Notes under the pieces: generated by a model
Told to the model about the DNA's origin: nothing
Databases searched by the model: none
The model's input: the letters and a program-made list of their open reading frames with translations, nothing else
Shown here: in pieces, positions 15,711-23,022 of the stretch
Layout: every line of letters starts with the position of its first letter
Position numbering within the stretch: position 1 is the stretch's first letter
NCBI GenBank assembly: GCA_024402025.1
Contig: JAKSJY010000008.1
Location: 1 to 32,856, forward strand
DNA: 32,856 bases
Direction: 5' to 3'
Source: Bacteroidales bacterium
GTDB taxonomy: Bacteria > Bacteroidota > Bacteroidia > Bacteroidales > UBA932
Made by a program: the position numbers and the translations under genes

Positions 15711-16508
15711 CTATAAATTGAACAATACCGAAGGCGTCTGGCGCGGGAGGGTCTGGAGCCGGACTCCTTCCGGCACCGAGGGACGCGAGGCCTGATAGGC
15801 CAGTTCGGGGGTGTTGTTGTTTTCGCTGAGGTGGCACAGGAACACGTTGCGCAGATTCTTGTGCGCGAAGGATGAGATGGCCGCGGCGCACTCCTCGTTG
15901 CTCATATGCCCGTTTCCGCCCCGTATGCGGGCCTGGAGTTCCGGAGGATAGTGGCCGTGCTCGAGCATTTCGGGGTCATAGTTCGATTCGAGCACCACGG
16001 TGTCCGCCTGTGCGCAGAATCCGAGCGCCTCTTCGGTCATACGTCCGCAGTCGGTGATATGGACATACCTGTATCCGTCCAGGGTGATTGCGAAGCCGAC
16101 GGTCTGGGTAGCGTCGTGCGGGACGGTGAAGCAGCGTACCCTGATGCGCCCGCCGCACAGATCGTTCCAGGCGTCCTCCCTGAGGATGTGGCGGCAGGAC
16201 GGGATATATTCGTAGGTCATCACGTGGTGCGAGAGCGCCTCGTGCAGGGTGGCGGTGGTCCAGACCGGACGCTGGAGATGCTTGCAGTAGGAACCGAGCG
16301 AGCGGATGTGGTCGAAGTGGTCGTGCGTGACAAGGATGTCGGAGAAGTCGTTCAGAGAGAGGCCGTCCTGCTGCAGGCAGATGCGTACCCGGCGCAGGCT
16401 GACTCCGGCGTCGATGAGTATGCCCTCCTCGATGCGGCCGTCATTCTCGATGCCGAGCCAGTAGCAGTTGCCGCAGCTTCCGCTGGAAAAGCTTTTGAAC
16501 TTAATCAT
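15711..16508 (-). CDS. YycJ/WalJ-like metallo-beta-lactamase-fold hydrolase
   Basis: A 265-residue cytoplasmic protein. The zinc motif THDHFDH lies at residues 61-67; a later HITDCGR carries the bridging Asp; VVLESNYD and GGNGHMSNEE are characteristic of the YycJ branch, and LCHLSENNN gives the last His. It begins MIKFKSFSSGSCGNCYWLG, the usual opening of this branch. Bacillus YycJ is connected with cell-wall and DNA repair phenotypes and several relatives are nucleases; the substrate here is unknown. Its ATG overlaps the end of the TPR gene by 8 bp, so it is the third gene of the pgi operon. Confidence 0.88.
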   Translation of the reverse strand: MIKFKSFSSGSCGNCYWLGIENDGRIEEGILIDAGVSLRRVRICLQQDGLSLNDFSDILVTHDHFDHIRSLGSYCKHLQRPVWTTATLHEALSHHVMTYEYIPSCRHILREDAWNDLCGGRIRVRCFTVPHDATQTVGFAITLDGYRYVHITDCGRMTEEALGFCAQADTVVLESNYDPEMLEHGHYPPELQARIRGGNGHMSNEECAAAISSFAHKNLRNVFLCHLSENNNTPELAYQASRPSVPEGVRLQTLPRQTPSVLFNL

Positions 16509-18489
16509 CCTCCTTGCAGTATTTGCTTATCACTCCGTATGCTTCCTTGACTCCGAGTTCTCCCGCGTGCGAGAGGTCGAAGCAGCCTTTCTCCTTGTCC
16601 TTGAGCAATATGAGCACCAGTCCGCGGTTGAAGTATGCGTCCCCCATACCGGGGAAGAGCCGGATGGCTTCGTCGTAGCTGCTCAGGCTCCGCACGAAAT
16701 CGGTACTCAGGCAGTAGAGGTTGCCGAGGTTGAAATGCACGTAGGGCAGGGTAGGGAGACTCCTCGATGCGGATTCCATATCCTCTATGGCTTCGGAGTA
16801 GTCGTAGTGGCGCTCCGTCCTGTCGGACACCCTTGCCTTCGCCGCACCCTGGTCGTCCATCGAAAGGGTCTGCACGTTGCTCTCTATGTTCGCGATGAAG
16901 TCTATCATCTCGGCCCTGAGTACACCCCGGTTCATCCTCATGAACGCTTTCATCCTTTCGTCGGAGCAGTTTTCGACGGCGGCGTCGTATGTCCTGAGGG
17001 CGGCGTTGAACTTCCTGTCCCTCACTTCGTCCATCGCGCGCACGAACATCACGTCCGACCCGGAAGCGTCATACCCGTAGAGGGAACGGTGCTTTGCGCC
17101 GGCAAGCGGGGATGAGGCCATCTCCACATCCACCTTCATCTTTGCTGCGAGCATCCTTACGTCGGCGCTCTCGAACTTACCTGAGAAGGCGTACTGCGTG
17201 TTGTCGGCGGATTCGCTGACCTGGATTCTGTAGAGAGGCCTGAGGCGCACGTCTATGTCGCGGTGCTGCAGGAGTTCGTTGTCGAAGTCCTTCTTTGCGA
17301 AATCGGCATCCAGCGCTATGAGGGAATTGAACTTCCTGGTTGTGTCGGCGAAGTCCGCTCCGGAGGCCTTGTCGCTCCTGTACTTGTCTATTTTCCTGCG
17401 GGCCGTGTCGTAGTCGGACTTGGACTCCTTCTGCATTCCCAGTAGGTTTTTCACATAGGCCCTGTTCATATACGCCTTTGCGAAATCGGGGTATAGCGCG
17501 ATGGCCTTGTCGTAATCGGAGAGAGCGCTTCGCATACGCCCCAGTTCTATGAAGTAGGAGGCCCTGTTGAAGTATGCGAGGACATTTCCGGGGTTGATGT
17601 TGATGACCCTGTCCATATCGTCCAGCGCGCCTTCGAAATCCGAGAGTTGGGCTCTGATCAGGGATCTGTTGTAGAGGGTGAGGGCGTTTCCGGGCTCATA
17701 CTGCAGGACAAGGTCCAGGTCGCTCATGGCTCCGCGGTAATTTTTGGCGTCGAAACGCATAAGGGCTCTGTTGAAGTGGGCCAGGGTGTTGGTGGAATCC
17801 AGCTCGATTGCGTGGTCCATATCATCCAGAGCCTTTTCCATCTCGCCTCTGTCCGCAAACACGCGGGCGCGGCGGATGAATCCTTCGGGCTCGAAGCGGT
17901 CGAGGTGTATGGCCTTGTTGTAGTCGTTCAGGGCTTTCGTGGTGTCGGCGAGGAAGAGGTAGGACGCGCCGCGGTTGAGGTAGGCTGAAGGGTCTTCCGG
18001 TTCGTGGCGTATGTACTTGTCGAAATCTCCGACGGCCTTGTCGAACTGCTGGGCGAGAAAATAGGTGACCCCGCGGCTGAAATACAGCCCGTAGAAGCCT
18101 GGACGCAGGTTGATTGCCGTCTGCAGGTCGCCCAGGGCTTCCTCATACTCGCCGAAGCGGCTCTTGGTGATGGCCCTGTAGTGGTAGCCGTTGGTGAAGA
18201 GGGGATTGATTCTCAAGGAGTGGTCGAAGTCCACCTGGGCTCCGCGCAGGTCGCCGAGATTGTATTTGGCGATGCCGCGGTAGAAGTAGTTCCAGTAGTC
18301 GGTGGTGTCAAGCCTGGCGAGGATGTTGAAATTCTCGATGGCCTGGGCGTAGTTGCCGTCCTGGAGGGCAAGGCGTCCCCTCAGCGAGAAAACGTCCTTG
18401 TCCCACTGGGCCCTGAGCGCGATGCACGAGAGGCATAGCGCGCACAGTACAGATGCCGTTATTTTGAACTTTCCGCCTATGGCTCTCAG
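16501..18489 (-). CDS. Secreted tetratricopeptide-repeat protein with apparent CTG start
   Basis: About 662 residues, if translation starts at the CTG at 18489. An N-terminal signal peptide (KITASVLCALCLSCIALRA, then Q) is followed by about ten consecutive TPRs, each near 34 residues with the usual A/G, Y/F and final P positions (for example AYFNRASYFIELGRMRSALS), a non-repeat middle region, and about three more TPRs. The first in-frame ATG/GTG/TTG is a GTG at 18234, inside the second TPR, which would delete the signal peptide. The CTG overlaps the pgi stop as CTGA. An ATA at 18480 is another option, as is a base error. It probably acts as an envelope scaffold; partners are unknown. Confidence 0.75.
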   Translation of the reverse strand: MRAIGGKFKITASVLCALCLSCIALRAQWDKDVFSLRGRLALQDGNYAQAIENFNILARLDTTDYWNYFYRGIAKYNLGDLRGAQVDFDHSLRINPLFTNGYHYRAITKSRFGEYEEALGDLQTAINLRPGFYGLYFSRGVTYFLAQQFDKAVGDFDKYIRHEPEDPSAYLNRGASYLFLADTTKALNDYNKAIHLDRFEPEGFIRRARVFADRGEMEKALDDMDHAIELDSTNTLAHFNRALMRFDAKNYRGAMSDLDLVLQYEPGNALTLYNRSLIRAQLSDFEGALDDMDRVININPGNVLAYFNRASYFIELGRMRSALSDYDKAIALYPDFAKAYMNRAYVKNLLGMQKESKSDYDTARRKIDKYRSDKASGADFADTTRKFNSLIALDADFAKKDFDNELLQHRDIDVRLRPLYRIQVSESADNTQYAFSGKFESADVRMLAAKMKVDVEMASSPLAGAKHRSLYGYDASGSDVMFVRAMDEVRDRKFNAALRTYDAAVENCSDERMKAFMRMNRGVLRAEMIDFIANIESNVQTLSMDDQGAAKARVSDRTERHYDYSEAIEDMESASRSLPTLPYVHFNLGNLYCLSTDFVRSLSSYDEAIRLFPGMGDAYFNRGLVLILLKDKEKGCFDLSHAGELGVKEAYGVISKYCKEDD

Positions 18490-19811
18490 ATTCTTTTGAG
18501 TATCTCCTCGGTCTGGGCTTCATATCCCGGTTTGCGCAGAAGCGCGAACATATTTTTCTTGTATGCCTCCACTCCGGGCTGGTTGAAGGGGTTGATGCCG
18601 AGGGTGTAAGCGCTGACTCCGCAGGCGAATTCGAAGAAGTAGAATGCGGCTCCGAGATTGTATTCGTCGATCTTTTCGATGTCCACCTCCATCTGGGGAA
18701 CGCCTCCGTCGATATGGGCCACCTTCACTCCGAGCCGGGCCATTGCGTTGCAGTGCTCGACCCTGCTGCCTGCAAGGTAGTTGAGACAGTCGAGGTTGTC
18801 GGGGTCAGGGCCGACGCAAACCTCGCGGGCGGCCTTCTCGACGTTGAGAACGGTCTCGAACATCACCCTGGAACCTTCCTGGATGAACTGTCCCATCGAG
18901 TGGAGGTCTGCGGTGTTGGCCACGCTGGCGGGGAAGATGCCTTTGCCTTCCTTGCCCTCCGACTCTCCGTAGAGCTGTTTCCACCATTCCGCGAAGTAAA
19001 CCAGCTTGGGGTTGTAGCTGACGAGTATCTCGACGGCTTTGCCGTTGTCGTAGAGGAGGTTGCGCATTGCGGCGTACTGCACTGCGGGGTTCTCCGCGCT
19101 GCGGGCCTGAAGCTCTTTCATCTCGTCGGCGGCGCCGCGCAGCATCGCGCGGATGTCGAAGCCTGCGAGGGCGATGGGAAGAAGTCCGACTGGGGTCAGC
19201 ACGCTGTAGCGTCCACCTACGTTGTCAGGCACCACGAAGGTGCGGTATCCCATATTGTCCGAGAGGGTCGTGACGGCGCCTTTGCTGGCGTCCGTGACCG
19301 CGACTATGCGCTGCGAGGCCTCCGTGGCTCCGTAGGTCTTCCCGATGTATTCCTTGAAGATTCTGAATGCGATGGCGGGCTCGGTGGTTGTTCCGGACTT
19401 GGAGATGACCACCACGGCGGTATTCCTTGTCTTCGCCAGGTCCAGGGCCTCGGCTATGTAGTCTTCCGAGAGGTTGTTGCCGGCGAAGATCACCTGGGGC
19501 GAGCCCTCGGGACGGATGAAACTGTGGCTGAGGGCCTCGATTGCGCAGCGCGCTCCGAGGTATGAACCTCCGATGCCGATTACCACCACCAGATCCACTC
19601 CCTTGGATTTCCAGTCGGCTTTCACGGAGTCGATGTCATCCAGGAGTTTTTCAGGAGTGTCGACGGGGAGGGTCTTCCATCCCAGGAAGTCGTTTCCCGC
19701 GCCGTTTCCGGCTTTGAGGGTATCGAAAGCGTCAAGCGCTTTTGCGACGTAACTTTTATAATCTGAATCCTTTACGAAGGAGCCGCAGCCCCCGACATTG
19801 ATTTTTACCAT
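18486..19811 (-). CDS. pgi: Glucose-6-phosphate isomerase
   Basis: A 441-residue enzyme of the short, Bacillus-type PGI length. It contains VVIGIGGSYLGARCAIEAL near residue 75, VISKSGTTTEPAIAFRIFKE (sugar-phosphate loop), DNVGGRYSVLTPVGLLPIAL, and KGIFPASVANTADLHSMGQF. It interconverts glucose 6-phosphate and fructose 6-phosphate in the cytoplasm, linking glycolysis to sugar-nucleotide supply. It is the first gene of an operon with the TPR and metallo-beta-lactamase-fold genes, an arrangement with no obvious metabolic logic. A TATTTTTG box lies 19 bases before the ATG. Confidence 0.96.
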   Translation of the reverse strand: MVKINVGGCGSFVKDSDYKSYVAKALDAFDTLKAGNGAGNDFLGWKTLPVDTPEKLLDDIDSVKADWKSKGVDLVVVIGIGGSYLGARCAIEALSHSFIRPEGSPQVIFAGNNLSEDYIAEALDLAKTRNTAVVVISKSGTTTEPAIAFRIFKEYIGKTYGATEASQRIVAVTDASKGAVTTLSDNMGYRTFVVPDNVGGRYSVLTPVGLLPIALAGFDIRAMLRGAADEMKELQARSAENPAVQYAAMRNLLYDNGKAVEILVSYNPKLVYFAEWWKQLYGESEGKEGKGIFPASVANTADLHSMGQFIQEGSRVMFETVLNVEKAAREVCVGPDPDNLDCLNYLAGSRVEHCNAMARLGVKVAHIDGGVPQMEVDIEKIDEYNLGAAFYFFEFACGVSAYTLGINPFNQPGVEAYKKNMFALLRKPGYEAQTEEILKRI

Positions 19812-19830
19812 AATTCATTGTTTAATCCTA

Positions 19831-19838
19831 CAAAAATA
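19831..19838 (-). promoter_or_regulatory. -7 promoter box of pgi
   Basis: TATTTTTG on the minus strand, 19 bases before the pgi ATG. No TTTG is visible at the usual -33 position. It faces the plus-strand box at 19852-19859 in a divergent promoter region of only 57 bp. Confidence 0.5.
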
Positions 19839-19851
19839 CTCATTTTTTCCG

Positions 19852-19859
19852 TATCTTTG
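19852..19859 (+). promoter_or_regulatory. -7 promoter box of the DUF1846 gene
   Basis: TATCTTTG, 9 bases before the ATG at 19869. It argues against an in-frame ATG at 19818, which would lie upstream of the box. Confidence 0.55.
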
Positions 19860-19868
19860 TATCCCGTT

Positions 19869-21353
19869 ATGAAATACGGGTTCGATAATTCAAAATACTT
19901 AAAAATCCAGTCAGAGCATATCCGCGAGCGCATCTCCAGATTCGGAGACAAGCTTTATATGGAATTCGGCGGAAAGCTCTTCGACGACAATCACGCCAGC
20001 CGCGTCCTCCCGGGCTTCGAACCGGACTCAAAACTCCAGATGCTGCAGCAGATGGTCAACGACATCGAAATCGTCATCGTCATCAGCGCCGTGGACATCG
20101 AGAAGAACAAGATCAGGGGCGACCTGGGAATTTCCTACGATATGGACGTGCTTCGCCTGCACTCGGAGTTCGAGAGCAGGGGATTCCTCGTGGGGTCCGT
20201 CGTGGTGACGCACTACAACGGGCAGGCTTCGGCCGATTCGTACAGGAGCAAGCTGGAACGTATGGGCATCAAGGTCTATTTCCACCATACCATCGAGGGT
20301 TACCCCAACAACGTCGCGCTCATCGACTCGGACGAAGGTTTCGGACGCAACGACTATGTCGAGACTTCGCGTCCGCTGGTGGTTGTGACGGCCCCCGGGC
20401 CCGGAAGCGGCAAGATGGCGGTCTGCCTGAGCCAGCTCTACCAGGATTTCAAGCGCGGAGTGAAGGCCGGATATGCCAAGTTCGAGACTTTCCCTATCTG
20501 GGATCTTCCTCTCAAGCATCCGCTGAACCTTGCGTATGAGGCAGCCACGGCCGACCTCAATGACGTCAATATGATCGACCCGTTCCACCTCGACGCGTAT
20601 GGGAAGATGGCCGTGAACTACAACAGGGACATCGAGATCTTCCCCGTGTTGAACGCACTGTTCGAGGGAATTTACGGGGAGAACCCGTACAAGTCGCCTA
20701 CCGATATGGGGGTGAATATGATAGGAAGCTGCATCGCGGACGACGAGGTGTGCCGCGAGGCTGCCCGTCAGGAAATCATCAGGAGGTATTATGACACCCT
20801 CTGCAAGTTCGCCGAGGGCAACTGCAGCGAGTCCGAGGTGAACAAGATATCCCTGCTCATGCAGCAGGCGAAAATCACCACTGCGGACAGGAAGTGCACT
20901 GTCGCGGCCCGCGAACGGGCGGAAAAGAGCGGTGTGATTTCAGCCGCAATGGAACTGCAGAACGGAACCCTCATCAGCGCGGAGAATTCCGTGCTGCTTG
21001 GCCCTTCTGCCGCGCTCATACTCAACGCCACCAAGGAACTCGCCGGCATAGACCATGCCGTGAAACTCATACCGCAGGAGATGATAGAGCCTATCCAGGA
21101 GATGAAGGTCAGCTTCCTGCACGGCCACAACCCGAGGCTGCACGCCGATGAGGTGCTGGTGGCGCTTTCGATGCTGAGCGTCAAGGATGAGATGTGCCGC
21201 AGGGCGATCAACTGCCTGCCGCAGCTCAAGGGCTGTCAGGTGCACTGCACGGCGATGCTGAGCGAAGTGGACCGCAAGACATTCAAGAAGCTCGGGTGCT
21301 CCCTCACCTGCGACCCCGTTCAGAGAAAGAAGAAGGTGGAGGTTACTCGCTGA
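19869..21353 (+). CDS. DUF1846 family protein
   Basis: A 494-residue cytoplasmic protein that matches DUF1846 (UPF0371) across its length, beginning MKYGFDNSKYLKIQSEHIRE. Recognisable phrases are LYMEFGGKLFDDNHASRVLPG near residue 30, VVTAPGPGSGKMAVCLSQLY (a nucleotide-binding-like glycine loop) near 180, and FPIWDLPLKHPLNLAYEAAT near 215. Members are about 500 residues long. The function is not settled to my knowledge; the ATP-binding-like loop is suggestive only. The gene is divergent from pgi and its last 11 bp overlap the metallophosphoesterase gene on the other strand. Confidence 0.9.
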   Translation: MKYGFDNSKYLKIQSEHIRERISRFGDKLYMEFGGKLFDDNHASRVLPGFEPDSKLQMLQQMVNDIEIVIVISAVDIEKNKIRGDLGISYDMDVLRLHSEFESRGFLVGSVVVTHYNGQASADSYRSKLERMGIKVYFHHTIEGYPNNVALIDSDEGFGRNDYVETSRPLVVVTAPGPGSGKMAVCLSQLYQDFKRGVKAGYAKFETFPIWDLPLKHPLNLAYEAATADLNDVNMIDPFHLDAYGKMAVNYNRDIEIFPVLNALFEGIYGENPYKSPTDMGVNMIGSCIADDEVCREAARQEIIRRYYDTLCKFAEGNCSESEVNKISLLMQQAKITTADRKCTVAARERAEKSGVISAAMELQNGTLISAENSVLLGPSAALILNATKELAGIDHAVKLIPQEMIEPIQEMKVSFLHGHNPRLHADEVLVALSMLSVKDEMCRRAINCLPQLKGCQVHCTAMLSEVDRKTFKKLGCSLTCDPVQRKKKVEVTR

Positions 21354-22458
21354 CCTCTATTCTCGAGTTCCTGTAATCGTAGACGAAGAGCTTCTTGCTC
21401 TGCATCCTGTCCCCGCGGTTGCTTCCTATCCTCTGGATGGTGAAAAGACCCTTGTAGGGATTGACTGTGAAGAGGTTGAACGCGTCCTGGTTGAGAGTGC
21501 CGGGAGTGCGGTCCTCGTACATATACCTGTCGAATTCTCCGGCCTTTTCCACGATTACCTGAAGCTGCTTTTCGTGGCCTTTCACCTTGCCGATGAAGTC
21601 GGCGTGCGTGTGGCCGCTGAGCCAGCATACGAAAGTGCCGCCGTTGTCGATGAACCTGTCGACTGTGGCAAAGCCCTTTTCAGGCATTTTTTCCATTTGC
21701 GAATCTACCGGATCGGGAACGCTGCGAAGCTCCCAGATGTTGGCCGAGTTGAACCCCGTCTTCACCGTCTCCACTCCGCACTGTGCGGGGAAGTGCTGTG
21801 CCGCCACCACTGCATATCCCAGGGATTTCGCTTCGGAGAGGGTCTTGTCGAACCACTCGTCCTGGTCCTTGTCGTAGTGGAGTCCGTCCAGCACTATGAG
21901 ACGGATCTTCGATTCGCTATAGTCCTTGTAGTAATAGCAGGCGCAGTAGTACTTGGAGTGCCTGTCTCTGACGCCTTTCGGCTGGACGACTTCCCATCCG
22001 GAGATGGGACGTTTGAGCATCTTGGCGTAGGCGTCCTCGATGCTTGCGTCGTAGGGGTGGTTGCTTTCGGCCCAGACAAGGTGGCCTTTCCAGCAGTCGT
22101 GGTTGCCGATTGCGATAAGTATGCTTCCGGCGCCCTTGACCTGCTCGAACGGGTTGGGGTCATCCCAGTAGCAGAATACCGCGTCCCCAGTGTGGATTGC
22201 GTCGTCGATGTATTCGTCATAAGCGTCGCGGAATTCCACGATTCTCTCGAGGTTGGCGGTGCTTCCGTGCAGGTCGCTGAAGTGAATGAGGGTGAGCGGC
22301 TTGTCAGGCGCTTTTCCGTCGGAGCCCATCGGGGTGGAGCGTGCGCTCAGCAGGGTTGGAAGTACGTTTTCGCGAGGATTCAGCTCCGTGATGGACTGTG
22401 CGTTTGCGGCGAACCCCATCGAAAGGGCGGCGGCAAGTATGGGAAGAATCGGTTTCAT
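21343..22458 (-). CDS. Secreted metallophosphoesterase
   Basis: A 371-residue protein with signal peptide (MKPILPILAAALSMGFAANA, then Q). The calcineurin-like metal motifs are in order: FSDLHG (Asp62, His64), HTGDAVF (Asp92), GNHDCW (Asn119 to Asp121), AAQHFP, and GHTHADF. It is predicted to act in the periplasm on a phosphoester that cannot be named from the sequence. The reading frame is open for a further 570 bp upstream, but the signal peptide and the TATCTTTG box at 22484-22491 fix the start at 22458. Confidence 0.9.
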   Translation of the reverse strand: MKPILPILAAALSMGFAANAQSITELNPRENVLPTLLSARSTPMGSDGKAPDKPLTLIHFSDLHGSTANLERIVEFRDAYDEYIDDAIHTGDAVFCYWDDPNPFEQVKGAGSILIAIGNHDCWKGHLVWAESNHPYDASIEDAYAKMLKRPISGWEVVQPKGVRDRHSKYYCACYYYKDYSESKIRLIVLDGLHYDKDQDEWFDKTLSEAKSLGYAVVAAQHFPAQCGVETVKTGFNSANIWELRSVPDPVDSQMEKMPEKGFATVDRFIDNGGTFVCWLSGHTHADFIGKVKGHEKQLQVIVEKAGEFDRYMYEDRTPGTLNQDAFNLFTVNPYKGLFTIQRIGSNRGDRMQSKKLFVYDYRNSRIEVSE

Positions 22459-22483
22459 CGGCGGTTTTGTGTTGGTTATCGTA

Positions 22484-22491
22484 CAAAGATA
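22484..22491 (-). promoter_or_regulatory. -7 promoter box of the metallophosphoesterase gene
   Basis: TATCTTTG on the minus strand, 25 bases before the start codon, in the 44-bp gap behind the small membrane protein gene. The -33 element is not clear. Confidence 0.5.
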
Positions 22492-22502
22492 CGCTTTTTT
22501 TG

Positions 22503-22976
22503 TCAGACTATGGCCGTCACTGCCTCGAATACTCCGAGGGACGCAAGCAGCATTATCACTCCGGCGAGCAGCACCCCGGCGAGGACATAGACGACGCTCT
22601 TTTTGAAGTCCAGGTTCAGGAAACTCGCGGCCAGCGTGCCCGTCCAGGCGCCAGTGCCCGGCAGGGGAATCCCCACGAAGAGAAGCAGGGCGACGTAGAC
22701 CCCTCTTCCGGCCATGGAAAGAAGTTTCTGTCCGCCCTTCTCGCCCTTGGCAAGGCACCATCTGCAGAATGCTCCTATCATTTTCTTGTCCTTCCCCCAT
22801 TCGAGCACCTTCCTCGCAAAAAGGAAGATGAAGGGGACGGGGAGCATATTTCCGATTACGGCTATGATATAGGAGGGTACCATCGGCAGGGAGAATCCCA
22901 CCGCATAGGGAATCGCGCCCCTGAGTTCGATGAGTGGAAGCATCGAAATAAGAAATACTATGATGTATTTTTTCAC
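22503..22976 (-). CDS. Small multidrug export family (COG2426-like) membrane protein
   Basis: A 157-residue membrane protein starting at a GTG codon. It has about four membrane segments and the family traits SMLPLIELRGAIPYAVGF at the N-terminus, NMLPVPFIFLFARKVLEW, and LLFVGIPLPGTGAWTGTLAA. The family name (Sm_multidrug_ex) comes from early annotation; a transport role is not well proven, and these proteins also resemble the DedA-like small membrane proteins. A TATATTTG box lies only 4 bases before the GTG. It is divergent from the ABCG-type transporter. Confidence 0.85.
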   Translation of the reverse strand: MKKYIIVFLISMLPLIELRGAIPYAVGFSLPMVPSYIIAVIGNMLPVPFIFLFARKVLEWGKDKKMIGAFCRWCLAKGEKGGQKLLSMAGRGVYVALLLFVGIPLPGTGAWTGTLAASFLNLDFKKSVVYVLAGVLLAGVIMLLASLGVFEAVTAIV

Positions 22977-22980
22977 GCTG

Positions 22981-22988
22981 CAAATATA
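22981..22988 (-). promoter_or_regulatory. -7 promoter box, 4 bases before a GTG start
   Basis: TATATTTG on the minus strand, followed by CAGC and the GTG at 22976. If the transcript starts the usual few bases after the box, the mRNA has essentially no leader. Confidence 0.5.
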
Positions 22989-23010
22989 AGCAACAATTGA
23001 AAATAAACGT

Positions 23011-23018
23011 TAAATTTG
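23011..23018 (+). promoter_or_regulatory. -7 promoter box, 4 bases before the ABCG-type transporter ATG
   Basis: TAAATTTG followed by CAGA and the ATG at 23023. It mirrors the minus-strand box at 22981-22988, so both divergent genes share a promoter region of only 46 bp. Confidence 0.5.
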
Positions 23019-23022
23019 CAGA

